Source of the DNA: Nitrogeniibacter mangrovi
GTDB taxonomy: Bacteria; Pseudomonadota; Gammaproteobacteria; Burkholderiales; Rhodocyclaceae
Assembly: GCF_010983895.1 (NCBI RefSeq)
Contig: NZ_CP048836.1
Location: 2,790,001-2,854,000 of the forward strand
Direction: 5' to 3'
DNA length: 64,000 bases
This document shows, in pieces, positions 1 to 9,352 of this stretch. A program made the translations under genes and the position numbers. Positions within the stretch are counted from its first letter, which is position 1. Each line of letters starts with the position of its first letter. Below the pieces are notes generated by a model. That model saw only the letters and a program-made list of their open reading frames with translations. It ran no database searches and was not told where the DNA came from.

Positions 1-212
1 GCGGGGTGGAGGCCGAACGCCATATCACCGCCCACTACCTGGAACGCGTGGCCGAGCGCTACGCCCAGTTCTTCTACCAGTACGAGGCCTCGCCGCTGTT
101 CATCGTCGATGCGGAGGTGCTCAACCCGGTGGACCATGCCGACGACTTCGACCTGCTGCTCGATCGCCTGCGCGCGATGCGCAGCTTCCGGGAGTTCTTC
201 GGCTACGCCTGA
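1..212 (+). CDS. deoxynucleoside kinase, C-terminal fragment
   Basis: The reading frame is open at the left edge and ends at a TGA, so only about the last 69 residues are present. They resemble the C-terminal helices of the bacterial deoxyadenosine/deoxycytidine kinase family (dNK), which phosphorylates deoxynucleosides for salvage. The fragment ends in a short helix with MRSFREFF. The P-loop and substrate-binding residues lie outside the window. A dNK gene directly before panB-panC is a common betaproteobacterial arrangement and supports the call. The specific substrate cannot be judged from this part. Confidence 0.7.
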   Translation, partial: GVEAERHITAHYLERVAERYAQFFYQYEASPLFIVDAEVLNPVDHADDFDLLLDRLRAMRSFREFFGYA

Positions 213-311
213 GAGACGGCCGCGCACCCCGCCCGCGCCCGGCACACGGCCCTGCCGCTTGTGTCCCGCGCCGGCCTGCGGTTTACTGCGCGCCGAGAGA
301 GGGAGATTCGC

Positions 312-1974
<1,663 letters not shown>

Positions 1975-1990
1975 CTCGCCTGACGCACTT

Positions 1991-2004
1991 TTGATCTGGG
2001 TCAG
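1991..2004 (+). promoter_or_regulatory. Anr/Dnr (FNR-family) box-like sequence
   Basis: TTGATCTGGGTCAG differs from the 14-bp FNR/Anr/Dnr pattern TTGAT-N4-GTCAA only in the last base. It lies 64 bp before the proposed ATG of the DGC protein, compatible with an activator site about 41 bp upstream of a start site near 2039. This suggests low-oxygen or nitrogen-oxide control of the gene. It is a motif match only. Confidence 0.4.
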
Positions 2005-2068
2005 CAAGCCTGTGGCGGACCCGGCGCAGCATGAGGCCGTACTCATTCCGGATGGACCGGGCCACCTC

Positions 2069-2464
2069 ATGTATCTTCGTGCCGTACTTACCGACCGACC
2101 CCTCGTCTACGCCTGCGCTGGTTGCGCCAGCGCCGGCCAGATGTCGAACTATCTCGCCCTCAAGCTCGACCGCGCCGGACTGGCCCAGATGGGCTGCCTG
2201 AGCGGCGTCGCGGCAGGCCTGCCGCACATGGTCGCCGAGGCGGCGGGCAGCCGGCCGGTGCTCGTCATCGATGGCTGCCATCACGCGTGCGCGCGACGCT
2301 GCCTGGCGAATCAGTCGGTCGAGGCGGATGCGCACGTCGTGCTCACGCGCCTGGGCGCGCGCAAGCAGTTCCGTCGGGATTTTTCCCTCGACGAGGCCGA
2401 GGCCCTGGCCGAGCAGCTCGTGGACCGCATCGAAGCCCTGACACAAGTGGCCGAGATGCACTGA
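2069..2464 (+). CDS. DGC-domain putative zinc-binding protein
   Basis: This 131-residue cytoplasmic protein matches the small Cys-rich DGC-domain family (named for a conserved Asp-Gly-Cys), whose function is not established. Visible cysteines are C16 and C19 (YACAGCA), C43, C70 (VIDGC), C74 and C78, enough to bind a metal. The ATG at 2069 gives the normal start just before the first Cys pair; a longer TTG-initiated frame from 1991 adds 26 unconserved residues and would begin inside the Anr-like box. The next gene, a CBS-pair protein, is 180 bp downstream. Confidence 0.75.
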   Translation: MYLRAVLTDRPLVYACAGCASAGQMSNYLALKLDRAGLAQMGCLSGVAAGLPHMVAEAAGSRPVLVIDGCHHACARRCLANQSVEADAHVVLTRLGARKQFRRDFSLDEAEALAEQLVDRIEALTQVAEMH

Positions 2465-2643
2465 ACGGGCCATTCCCGACGCATGATTTCGTCGCAAGAT
2501 GCTTGCGTGTTTGCCCGGTTCGTAAGAAGCTAGGCCCGTGGGTGCAGGGTTTCCATCGCAGATGCCGTGCCCCACGCCTTGCAACAGACGCGGCGCCGCA
2601 GGGCGCCGAGAATCGAACACGGATTCCGGAGGGAGAGGTTCGT

Positions 2644-3087
2644 ATGAGTACGACAGTTCAGCAGATTCTTGATCACAAAGGTTCGGGCACGATTTCGGTC
2701 ACGCCCGAAGCGACGGTGATGGATGCCCTCGAACTGATGGCCAAGCATGACGTGGGCGGTGTGCTGGTGCTCAAGGACGGGCGTTTGGTGGGGATCTTCA
2801 CGGAGCGCGACTATGCACGCAAGGTGGCCATCAAGGGCCTGTCCTCTCGTGACGCCACCATCGGTGAGTTGATGACCACGAACGTCTCGACGATCACGCC
2901 CGATTGCTCCACCGACGAAGTCATGAACATCATGACGCAACACCGCTTCCGCCACCTGCCGGTGCTCAAGGACGACCGCCTGTGCGGCATCGTCACCATC
3001 GGCGACGTGGTCAAGGCCGTCATCGCCGAACACGAGGCGACCATCCATCAGCTGTCGAGCTACATCGCCGGCGACATCACCGCCTGA
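2644..3087 (+). CDS. CBS-domain pair protein
   Basis: A 147-residue protein made almost entirely of two CBS domains (about residues 8-65 and 75-135), a Bateman module that usually binds adenine nucleotides and senses energy charge. Typical strand-helix signatures are GGVLVLKDGRLVGIFTERD and FRHLPVLKDDRLCGIVT. There is no membrane segment or attached catalytic domain, so it probably acts by binding a partner that cannot be named. A strong ribosome site (GGAGGGAGAGG) precedes the ATG. A perfect inverted repeat follows the gene. Confidence 0.88.
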   Translation: MSTTVQQILDHKGSGTISVTPEATVMDALELMAKHDVGGVLVLKDGRLVGIFTERDYARKVAIKGLSSRDATIGELMTTNVSTITPDCSTDEVMNIMTQHRFRHLPVLKDDRLCGIVTIGDVVKAVIAEHEATIHQLSSYIAGDITA

Positions 3088-3107
3088 GGCCGGCCGGCGG
3101 ACGACCC

Positions 3108-3132
3108 GCAACCCGCCCCTGTGGCGGGTTGC
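3108..3132 (+). terminator. inverted repeat, probable terminator between convergent genes
   Basis: GCAACCCGCC / CCTGT loop / GGCGGGTTGC forms a perfect 10-bp stem, followed by the short T-containing sequence TTGCGTTT. It sits between the CBS gene and the convergent histidine kinase gene and could end transcription from either side. The T-run is weak. Confidence 0.6.
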
Positions 3133-3138
3133 TTGCGT

Positions 3139-4509
3139 TTACGACGCCGGTTGCCCGCCTTCGGGCAGGCACACCGTCACCGCGAGGCCATGGCCATCGT
3201 CGCGCGCCAGCCCCGGTCCGAACGCCAGCGTGCCCCCATGCAGCTGGGCCACCCGTTCGATGATCGACAAGCCCAGACCGACGCCCTCGACGTCCTGCAC
3301 CTCCCCACGCGAGAAGCGCCCGCGCAGCCGTTCCGACTCGTCCGCGGACAGCCCCGGACCGCTGTCGGCCACCCGCAGGCAGATCTGCTGCCCCTCGCGT
3401 CCCACATGGACCGTCACCCGGCCCCCGTGCGGCGTATAGCGCAACGCGTTGTCCACCAGGTTGCGCGCCAACACCTCGAGCCAGACCGCATTGCCCGACA
3501 CCCAGGCCGGCACGGCGTCCAGGTCGAGCGTCTGCTGGCGTGCATCGGCTTGCGGCACCATCCGCGCGCACACCGTTTCGGCGACTGCCGCCAGATCGAC
3601 CGCGCCGAAGCCCTGCTCGGCGGCCCCCGGCTCCAGCCGCGCCAGGGTCAGCAACTGCTCGACCAGGTGGCCCATGCGATCGACGGCCGCAAGCACCTGC
3701 CCGAGTGCACGCTCGCGCGCCTGGGGGTCGGCCGTGCGGGCCGCCACCTGCGCCTGCACCTTGAGCGCCGCCAGCGGGGTGCGCAACTCGTGCGCCGCAT
3801 CGGAGGTGAAGCGGCGCTCATTCTCGAGCGCCGCCTCGACGCGGCCGGTCAGCCGGTCGATGGCCTCGATCAGGGGCAGGATCTCGCGTGGCGTATGCTG
3901 GAGCCCCGCCACCGGCGCCAGGGTCTCCGGCGACATGGCCGCCACGGCCTGTGCAGTCCGGTCCAGCGGCCGCATCGCCCGGCCGACCACCCACCACACG
4001 GCCAGCGCCATCAGCGGCAGGCCGATGCCCATGGGCATGAGCAGGTGCAGCGCCATCTCGGTGGCCACGTTGTCGCGCGCCGCATGATCCTGCCCCACCA
4101 CCACGAACAGATCGCCGTCGTGGTCCGTCACCCCCAGGAATCGCCACATCGCGTGATCCACGCGCCGTTCCACGAAGCCGGCATGGGTGATCATGGGGTC
4201 GGTGGGCGCACTGGGCGAACGCAGCACCAGGCGCTCGCCACCGTTCTCCCGAATCCACACCTGGTACCGCAACGGCAGTTCGTAGCGCATGGCATGCGCT
4301 TCCATGTCGTGCGCCACCTCTTCCGACTCGCCGACCGACACCAGCGCAAGCAGCGTTTCGGCCACCTGCACCAGTTGCGCATCGAACATCTCGTCGGCCT
4401 CGTGGTGTGCCGTGCGAAACGCCAGCCAGGCCGCCCCGGCCCAGAGGATGCCGACCACCACGACCAGGATGAGGACGAGGCGCTGACGCAGCGAGTAGAT
4501 CCGGCGCAT
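3139..4509 (-). CDS. sensor histidine kinase, QseC-like
   Basis: Membrane sensor kinase of 456 residues. It has a transmembrane segment at about 11-30, a periplasmic sensor region at about 31-156, and a second transmembrane segment at about 157-176. A HAMP-like linker follows, then a HisKA domain with H240 in SDAAHELRTPLAAL. The ATPase domain has an N-box (NLVDN, 350-354), a G1 box (ADSGPG, 381-386) and a G2 box (GVGLGLS). All catalytic motifs look intact. Its ATG overlaps the regulator stop codon by one base (TGATG), so it is translationally coupled. It is the last gene of the cytochrome operon, which suggests it senses a redox or gas signal linked to those cytochromes; the ligand is unknown. 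Confidence 0.93.
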   Translation of the reverse strand: MRRIYSLRQRLVLILVVVVGILWAGAAWLAFRTAHHEADEMFDAQLVQVAETLLALVSVGESEEVAHDMEAHAMRYELPLRYQVWIRENGGERLVLRSPSAPTDPMITHAGFVERRVDHAMWRFLGVTDHDGDLFVVVGQDHAARDNVATEMALHLLMPMGIGLPLMALAVWWVVGRAMRPLDRTAQAVAAMSPETLAPVAGLQHTPREILPLIEAIDRLTGRVEAALENERRFTSDAAHELRTPLAALKVQAQVAARTADPQARERALGQVLAAVDRMGHLVEQLLTLARLEPGAAEQGFGAVDLAAVAETVCARMVPQADARQQTLDLDAVPAWVSGNAVWLEVLARNLVDNALRYTPHGGRVTVHVGREGQQICLRVADSGPGLSADESERLRGRFSRGEVQDVEGVGLGLSIIERVAQLHGGTLAFGPGLARDDGHGLAVTVCLPEGGQPAS

Positions 4510-5174
4510 CAGGTGTCGCCCTCACCGAGGGTGTAGCCCACACCACGCACCGTGCGGATGAAGCCGCTGCCGAGCTTCTTGCGCAGATGGTGGATGTGCA
4601 CCTCGAGCACGTTGCTCTCGACCTCGTCGCCCCAGCTGTACAGCTGGTCCTCGATCTGGCGCCGGGTCACCACCCGGCCGCGCTGGCGCATCAGCAGTTC
4701 GAGCACGTCGAACTCGCGCCCGGTCAGGGTCACCGGCACGCCGCCGCGGGTCACGCTGCGCGCGGCCGGATCCAGCGCCACCTCGCCCGCCTGCAGGATG
4801 TCCCGCGCCTGGCCACCGGCGCGGCGCAGCAACGCCCGCAACCGTGCCGTCAGCTCATCCAGGTCGAAGGGCTTGACCAGATAATCGTCGGCCCCCAGGT
4901 TGAGCGCCTCGACCTTGTCACGCACCTGATCGCGCGCGGTGAGCACGAGCACCGGGGTCACGTCTGCCGCGGCACGGCGGCGCGCCAGCACCTCGCGGCC
5001 GTCGAGCCGGGGCAGGCCGAGGTCGAGCACGACGGCGGCAAACCCGCCCCCGGCCAGGGCCGCCTCCGCCGCCGGGCCATCGCGCACCCAGTCGACCACG
5101 AAACCCGCCTCGCGCAGACCAGCGCACAACCCGTCACCGAGCAGAGGGTCGTCCTCGACGATCAGCAGCCGCAT
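4509..5174 (-). CDS. OmpR-family response regulator, QseB/PmrA-like
   Basis: A 221-residue regulator with an N-terminal receiver (acid pair at D8/D9, phosphoacceptor D51, switch T79, K101 in DDYLVKPFD) and a C-terminal winged helix ending in IRTVRGVGYTLGEG. The partner kinase gene overlaps its stop. The diheme cytochrome gene ends 6 bp before its start, so all five genes are probably one transcript. A direct repeat resembling the binding site of this subfamily lies upstream of the first operon gene at 6791-6807, consistent with autoregulation. Confidence 0.95.
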   Translation of the reverse strand: MRLLIVEDDPLLGDGLCAGLREAGFVVDWVRDGPAAEAALAGGGFAAVVLDLGLPRLDGREVLARRRAAADVTPVLVLTARDQVRDKVEALNLGADDYLVKPFDLDELTARLRALLRRAGGQARDILQAGEVALDPAARSVTRGGVPVTLTGREFDVLELLMRQRGRVVTRRQIEDQLYSWGDEVESNVLEVHIHHLRKKLGSGFIRTVRGVGYTLGEGDT

Positions 5175-5180
5175 GGTGCC

Positions 5181-5741
5181 TCAGCGCGGGATCCGCACCC
5201 GATGCTCGTCGAAGATGCCTTCAGCGGCCCCCTGGTGACAGGCACCGCAGTTGGCGGCGGAGCCCACCGCCGGCCGGGACCACACCTCGGAGCCGACTTC
5301 ATGGTGGGCACGGATGAACCAGCGCGTCTCGGTGATGCGCATGGGCATCTCGAAGCGGCTGGCCGTTGCGCTGGTGCGGGTGCGGGTGCGGTCTTTGTCA
5401 TCGCCGCCATCATAGCGCCAGCGCATGCCCCGCGCATCCGCGGCATGCGCCGCCAGATAGCGCCGGATGTGCGCCGTGGTATCCGCCGGCAGCTCCGCGT
5501 TTTCGCCGAAGTGACTGGACAGTCCATCCATGACGCGCTCCCAGGAGGCCGTTGGCAGCAACTGGGGTGGATACGGCACATGACAGGCGCCGCACTCGGT
5601 CGCCCACACGGCATCCCGTGTGCTCGCCCCGCGCCCGAACCACGACTCCTCGTCCGCCCGCGCCTGCGGCCAGTCGAAGAGTCCGAACGAAAGCACCGCC
5701 ACCGCGCCCACCACGAGCGCACCTTTTGTCGTCATGTTCAT
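5181..5741 (-). CDS. diheme cytochrome c (DHC family)
   Basis: A 186-residue exported protein with an N-terminal hydrophobic signal (about residues 7-29, ending near ARAD) and two heme-attachment motifs, CGACH at 50-54 and CGACH at 165-169. The size and spacing fit the DHC family of periplasmic diheme cytochromes that pass electrons to SHP. The ATG at 5741 overlaps the upstream SHP stop codon by 4 bp (ATGA), indicating tight coupling. It probably bridges the membrane cytochrome b and SHP. Confidence 0.88.
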   Translation of the reverse strand: MNMTTKGALVVGAVAVLSFGLFDWPQARADEESWFGRGASTRDAVWATECGACHVPYPPQLLPTASWERVMDGLSSHFGENAELPADTTAHIRRYLAAHAADARGMRWRYDGGDDKDRTRTRTSATASRFEMPMRITETRWFIRAHHEVGSEVWSRPAVGSAANCGACHQGAAEGIFDEHRVRIPR

Positions 5742-6136
5742 TTTCGCGTCTCCAAACTCATCAGCCATGCGATCACGGCTGCCTTTTCCCGGTCGCTGCA
5801 AGCGCGCGCAAGCACGTCCTTGCAGTTGCGTCCGAACCACTTCTCCACCTTGGCCGGATCGGTGAATCGCGCCGGGTTGGCTGCCGGCGCCATGGGCGCG
5901 ATCCGCTTGCCCACGCGGGTCTTGCCATCCTGCGTGGGGTCGTCGGTATGGCACGCGGTGCAGTGACGCTCGCCGGTGCCGCCGGCACGGAAGAGCTGTT
6001 CGCCCTCTGGGATCAGCGTCGCCGCCGACACCCCGGCGCGGGCGGCATACGCATCGCGCAAGCTCGCCGCCTCGTCGGCCTGGGCCGCCAGGCCCAGGCC
6101 CATCAGCCAGCCGCACAACATCCATCGCTTAACCAT
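5738..6136 (-). CDS. SHP-type (DUF1924) monoheme cytochrome c
   Basis: A 132-residue protein with a signal peptide (about 1-21) and one heme site, CTACH at 59-63. It closely resembles sphaeroides heme protein (SHP) in IAPMAP, NPARFTDPAKVEKWFGRNC and the terminal helix. In SHP an Asn rather than Met binds the heme on the distal side in the oxidised state and leaves to let O2 or NO bind. N104 in GRNC is the probable equivalent, with C105 and C113 available for the family disulfide. It overlaps the cytochrome b gene by 8 bp and the DHC gene by 4 bp. Identity rests on remembered family sequence. Confidence 0.88.
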   Translation of the reverse strand: MVKRWMLCGWLMGLGLAAQADEAASLRDAYAARAGVSAATLIPEGEQLFRAGGTGERHCTACHTDDPTQDGKTRVGKRIAPMAPAANPARFTDPAKVEKWFGRNCKDVLARACSDREKAAVIAWLMSLETRK

Positions 6137-6746
6137 GGGAGATCTCCCCGTCCTGATCGAGATACTGGCGACCGGTGACCATGGCCTGCGCCACGCGCTC
6201 GCCACGCCAGTGATGGAACGCCAGCGCCCCCAGATGCAAGCCGATGAACAGCAGGATCAGGGTGAAACCGGCCTCGTGAGGCTCCTTGAACAGATCCTCG
6301 AGCTGACGCATGCCGCCGAACAGGGCGTTGAGCGGGCCGGTCTGGAACTCGGTCGCGGCCAGGCCGAGGCCGGTCGCCACCATCAGCGCGACGATGAGGT
6401 AGAAGCCGATGAAGGCGAGCGAGGCCATGGCGTCGTGACCGCGTCGGGCCCGTGGCCAGCGCAGCGACGCGAGCCCCGCCCACGCGGACGGATGCCACAG
6501 ATCCTTCCAGCGTGCCGAGACGGGGCCGATCAGGCCCCACAGCACCCGCACCGTCAGGCCGGCGGCCAGCGCGTAGCCGCTGACGATGTGCCACTGCCAG
6601 AACACGGTGTCGCCACCGCCGTCCTCGAACAGTTCGGCCAGCTGACTGGTCGCGATGAGGGAAACGATGGACAGGACGATCCACCAGTGAGTGAGCCGGA
6701 GCAAGGGGTCGAAAACCTTTACCGGCGTTGCTTGTGTCATCTTCAT
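6129..6746 (-). CDS. cytochrome b561-type membrane protein
   Basis: A 205-residue integral membrane cytochrome b of the bacterial b561/Ni-hydrogenase type, with about four membrane helices (near 21-37, 52-72, 108-130 and 160-178). Candidate heme-ligating histidines are H20, H53, H157 and H171. It likely carries electrons from the quinol pool to the periplasmic DHC and SHP cytochromes. The ATG at 6746 follows the ideal ribosome site AAGGAGGG; a longer in-frame start 30 bp upstream would cover that site. It is the first gene of the five-gene operon. Confidence 0.9.
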   Translation of the reverse strand: MKMTQATPVKVFDPLLRLTHWWIVLSIVSLIATSQLAELFEDGGGDTVFWQWHIVSGYALAAGLTVRVLWGLIGPVSARWKDLWHPSAWAGLASLRWPRARRGHDAMASLAFIGFYLIVALMVATGLGLAATEFQTGPLNALFGGMRQLEDLFKEPHEAGFTLILLFIGLHLGALAFHHWRGERVAQAMVTGRQYLDQDGEISHG

Positions 6747-6790
6747 GATGCCCTCCTTGAACAGGATGGGCGCCACTTTGAACCGCGAAG

Positions 6791-6807
6791 CTTAGGGAAG
6801 TCTTAAG
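6791..6807. promoter_or_regulatory. QseB/PmrA-type direct repeat upstream of the SHP operon
   Basis: CTTAGG-GAAGT-CTTAAG is two six-base half-sites with an 11-bp repeat period, matching the PmrA/QseB-type pattern YTTAAK-N5-YTTAAK with one clear mismatch. It lies 45-61 bp upstream of the cytochrome b start. The last two operon genes encode an OmpR regulator of this subfamily, so this is a plausible autoregulatory site. It is motif-based only. Confidence 0.5.
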
Positions 6808-6816
6808 ACGGCATGC

Positions 6817-7320
6817 TCATGACGTGCCGAGCGACAGCGCCATGCGCGCGTTGCGCAGGGACACTCCGCGCCGGATCACGGTGTGCCGGGCGATGACGCG
6901 GAAACCGAAGTGCCGGAAGAACGGCTCGGCGGTCAGGCTCACATCGGCGTGCATGGCGACCAGTCCGCGGTCGTTCGCCTGCGCGATCAGCCGCTGCATC
7001 AAGGCCCGCCCCACACCGGTGCCGGCCGCCTCGGGCGCCACGAAGAACATGTCCACCCGGCCGTCCGCCTGCAGGTCGGCGAAACCGACGATGGTCTCGG
7101 ACCGCCGGGCCACCCACGGCGCGTTCGCCCGCACCCGCGCCAGCCAGGCCGCCGGCGGCGCGCCCGCGGGCGCCCAGGCCACCTGCTGCGCCGCCGTGTA
7201 ATGCGCCGAGGTCAGACGGTGCACGGCGGCCTGGAACAGCGCCCACAGCACCGGCAGGTCATCGTCGTGAGCACGGCGCAGGTCCACCGTCGCCATCAGC
7301 CCGGGGCGGCGCGATGTCAT
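6817..7320 (-). CDS. GNAT-family N-acetyltransferase
   Basis: A 167-residue protein with the GNAT fold: the beta4 segment VDMFFVAPEAAGTGVGRALM contains the acetyl-CoA pyrophosphate loop (Q/RxxGxG/A type, here GTGVGRAL near residue 100), and the C-terminal part has the aromatic EPFFRHFGF typical of small-molecule acetyltransferases. The ATG at 7320 overlaps the stop codon of the upstream LysR gene by 4 bp; an alternative ATG lies 24 bp downstream. The substrate cannot be inferred. Confidence 0.85.
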   Translation of the reverse strand: MTSRRPGLMATVDLRRAHDDDLPVLWALFQAAVHRLTSAHYTAAQQVAWAPAGAPPAAWLARVRANAPWVARRSETIVGFADLQADGRVDMFFVAPEAAGTGVGRALMQRLIAQANDRGLVAMHADVSLTAEPFFRHFGFRVIARHTVIRRGVSLRNARMALSLGTS

Positions 7321-8216
7321 CCGGGCACGCCTTCGGCCGGCTCGATCCCGCACAGGCCGAGCATGGTGCGCAAGCCGGCGCTGAGGTACTTGTCCTGATG
7401 GCGCACCACCTTCAATACCCGCGTCAGATCGAAGAAGGGGGTCGCCAGCGGCACCAGCCAGCCTCCCTCGAACGCGTCGGCGAGGGTCACCTCGGGCAGG
7501 CAGCCGAGGCCGGCGCCGGCGCGTACCGCCTGGCGGATGGCTTCGGGCTGCGCGAACTCGAGCACGACCCGGGGCACCGCCGACAAGCCGGCAAAGGCCC
7601 GTTCGAACACGGCCCGGGTGCCGGAGCCGGGCTCGCGCAACACCCACTCGGCGGTGCGCGCGGCGCCCGGGTCGAGCGTGCCCGTGGCCGCCAGGGGATG
7701 GTCCGGCGCCGCGAACACGCACAGCTTGTCCTGACGCCAGGGCACGGCTCGCAACCGGGGGGAGATCACGCCCCCTTCGACGAAGCCCAGATCGATGCGG
7801 AACGCGAGCAGATCGGCCTCGATGGTGGCGCTGTTGTGGATGCCCAGGCGCACCTCGGCGGCCGGATGGCGCCGGCGCAGTTCCGCCAGCAGCGGCGGCA
7901 ACAGGTAGTTACCGATGGTCATGCTGGCGCCCAGGGCCAGACTGGGTGCAGCATCGACCCCCACCCCGAGGGACTCGATCTCGCGCGCCCGGTCGAGCAC
8001 GCCGAGCACCTGCGGCAACAGCGCCCGACCGATCTGGGACAGGTGCAGCCGCCGGCCCACCCGGTCGAACAGGCGTACGTCGAGCTGACGCTCGAGATCC
8101 GCCAGCGCCATGCTGGCGGCGGCCTGGGTCAGCGCCACCTCGTCGGCCGCGCGGGTCACCTGCCCATGCCGTGCGATGGCGGCGAACACTTCCATCTGCC
8201 GAAGCGTGATCTTCAT
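7317..8216 (-). CDS. LysR-family transcriptional regulator, YeiE-like
   Basis: A 299-residue LysR regulator with an N-terminal winged helix (residues 1-60, QMEVFAAIARHGQVTRAADE) and a substrate-binding effector domain from about residue 90. It is divergent from a YeiH-type membrane protein gene 98 bp away. The yeiE-yeiH pairing is widespread, so it probably activates that gene in response to a sulfur-related ligand (by analogy with YeiE and CysB-like proteins). It shares an ATGA overlap with the downstream GNAT gene. Confidence 0.88.
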   Translation of the reverse strand: MKITLRQMEVFAAIARHGQVTRAADEVALTQAAASMALADLERQLDVRLFDRVGRRLHLSQIGRALLPQVLGVLDRAREIESLGVGVDAAPSLALGASMTIGNYLLPPLLAELRRRHPAAEVRLGIHNSATIEADLLAFRIDLGFVEGGVISPRLRAVPWRQDKLCVFAAPDHPLAATGTLDPGAARTAEWVLREPGSGTRAVFERAFAGLSAVPRVVLEFAQPEAIRQAVRAGAGLGCLPEVTLADAFEGGWLVPLATPFFDLTRVLKVVRHQDKYLSAGLRTMLGLCGIEPAEGVPG

Positions 8217-8314
8217 AAGCCGGGCTGATTTACATCATCATCAATATCAGTTTTACGGATTATATGCGCGGATTCTACTATCGGCCACGTCTTTGACCTG
8301 ACCCACATGCCGCC
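8217..8314. promoter_or_regulatory. divergent promoter region between LysR regulator and YeiH-type gene
   Basis: This 98-bp intergenic stretch is clearly more AT-rich than its surroundings, with a block near 8228-8270 (TTTACATCATCATCAATATC, then TTTTACGGATTATAT). LysR regulators usually bind here and control both directions. No single operator dyad stands out. Confidence 0.5.
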
Positions 8315-9337
8315 ATGAAGCTCACGCTCCACGCCGCCCCCGTTGCCACGCATGCCCGCCATCTGCCCGGCCTCGCCCTTGTCGTCGCGCTGGCGCTCGT
8401 CGCGACCTGGCTGGCCCGCGCCGGCCACCTGGCCCGTTACGGTGCCAGTGCGCTGACGCTCGCGATCGTGCTCGGAGCCCTGGTCGGCAACCTGCTGCGC
8501 CAGCATCACCTGACATCGCTGGCCGCCGGCATGAGCGTGGCGCAACGGGGGTTCCTGCGCGCCGGCGTCGCCCTCTACGGCCTCAACCTGAGCGTCCAGC
8601 AAGTGGTCCGGGTCGGCGGTGCCGGGCTGACGGTGGACCTGTTCATGGTGGCCTCCACGCTCGCGCTGGGCTATCTGGTAGGCACCCGGGTGCTGCGCAT
8701 GGACCGGCATCTGGTGTGGCTCACCTGCGCCGGCAGCGCCATCTGTGGCGCGGCTGCGGTGGTGGCCGCCGTGCCGGTGCTGCGCAGCGACAGCGACAAG
8801 ACCGCGGCGGCGGTGGCCACGGTGGTGATCTTCGGCACCCTGTCGATGCTGGTCGACCCCCTGCTCTACCACGCCCTGCCGGCCACCCACCCCATCTTCG
8901 GCGTATTCGTCGGCGCCACCGTGCACGAGGTCGCCCAGGTGGTGGCCATCGGCAAGGGGCTGGGGGGCGAGGTCGCCGGCACGGCGGTGATCGTGAAGAT
9001 GATCCGGGTGATGCTGCTGGTGCCCTTCCTGCTGACGCTCTCCTGGCTGGAAGGCCGCGGCACCGACGGCGAGCGGCGCATCACCGTGCCCTGGTTCGCG
9101 CTCGCCTTCCTCGCCCTGGCCGGCGTCAACTCGCTGCAGGTGGTACCCGAGCCGGTGCTCGCCGGTCTGCGCCAGCTCGGGATCTGGCTGCTGACCGCCG
9201 CCATGGCCGGTCTGGGCCTGTCCACCACGCTCGCGGCCATGCGCCGGGCCGGACTCGCCCCGCTGCGGCTGGCCGCCCTGCTGTTCATCTACCTGGTGCT
9301 GGCGGGCGGTGCGATCAACTGGTGGCTGCTGGGCTGA
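8315..9337 (+). CDS. YeiH/UPF0324-family membrane transporter
   Basis: A 340-residue inner-membrane protein with about ten hydrophobic segments. It contains the family-specific stretches GVALYGLNLSVQQV, SAICGAAAVVAAVPVL and FVGATVHEVAQVVAIGKG. Members are annotated as putative sulfate or sulfonate exporters on limited evidence. The ATG at 8315 is chosen because the first membrane segment starts shortly after it. It is divergent from its likely LysR regulator and convergent with a response regulator gene. Confidence 0.88.
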   Translation: MKLTLHAAPVATHARHLPGLALVVALALVATWLARAGHLARYGASALTLAIVLGALVGNLLRQHHLTSLAAGMSVAQRGFLRAGVALYGLNLSVQQVVRVGGAGLTVDLFMVASTLALGYLVGTRVLRMDRHLVWLTCAGSAICGAAAVVAAVPVLRSDSDKTAAAVATVVIFGTLSMLVDPLLYHALPATHPIFGVFVGATVHEVAQVVAIGKGLGGEVAGTAVIVKMIRVMLLVPFLLTLSWLEGRGTDGERRITVPWFALAFLALAGVNSLQVVPEPVLAGLRQLGIWLLTAAMAGLGLSTTLAAMRRAGLAPLRLAALLFIYLVLAGGAINWWLLG

Positions 9338-9352
9338 AGGGGCGACGCAGGC

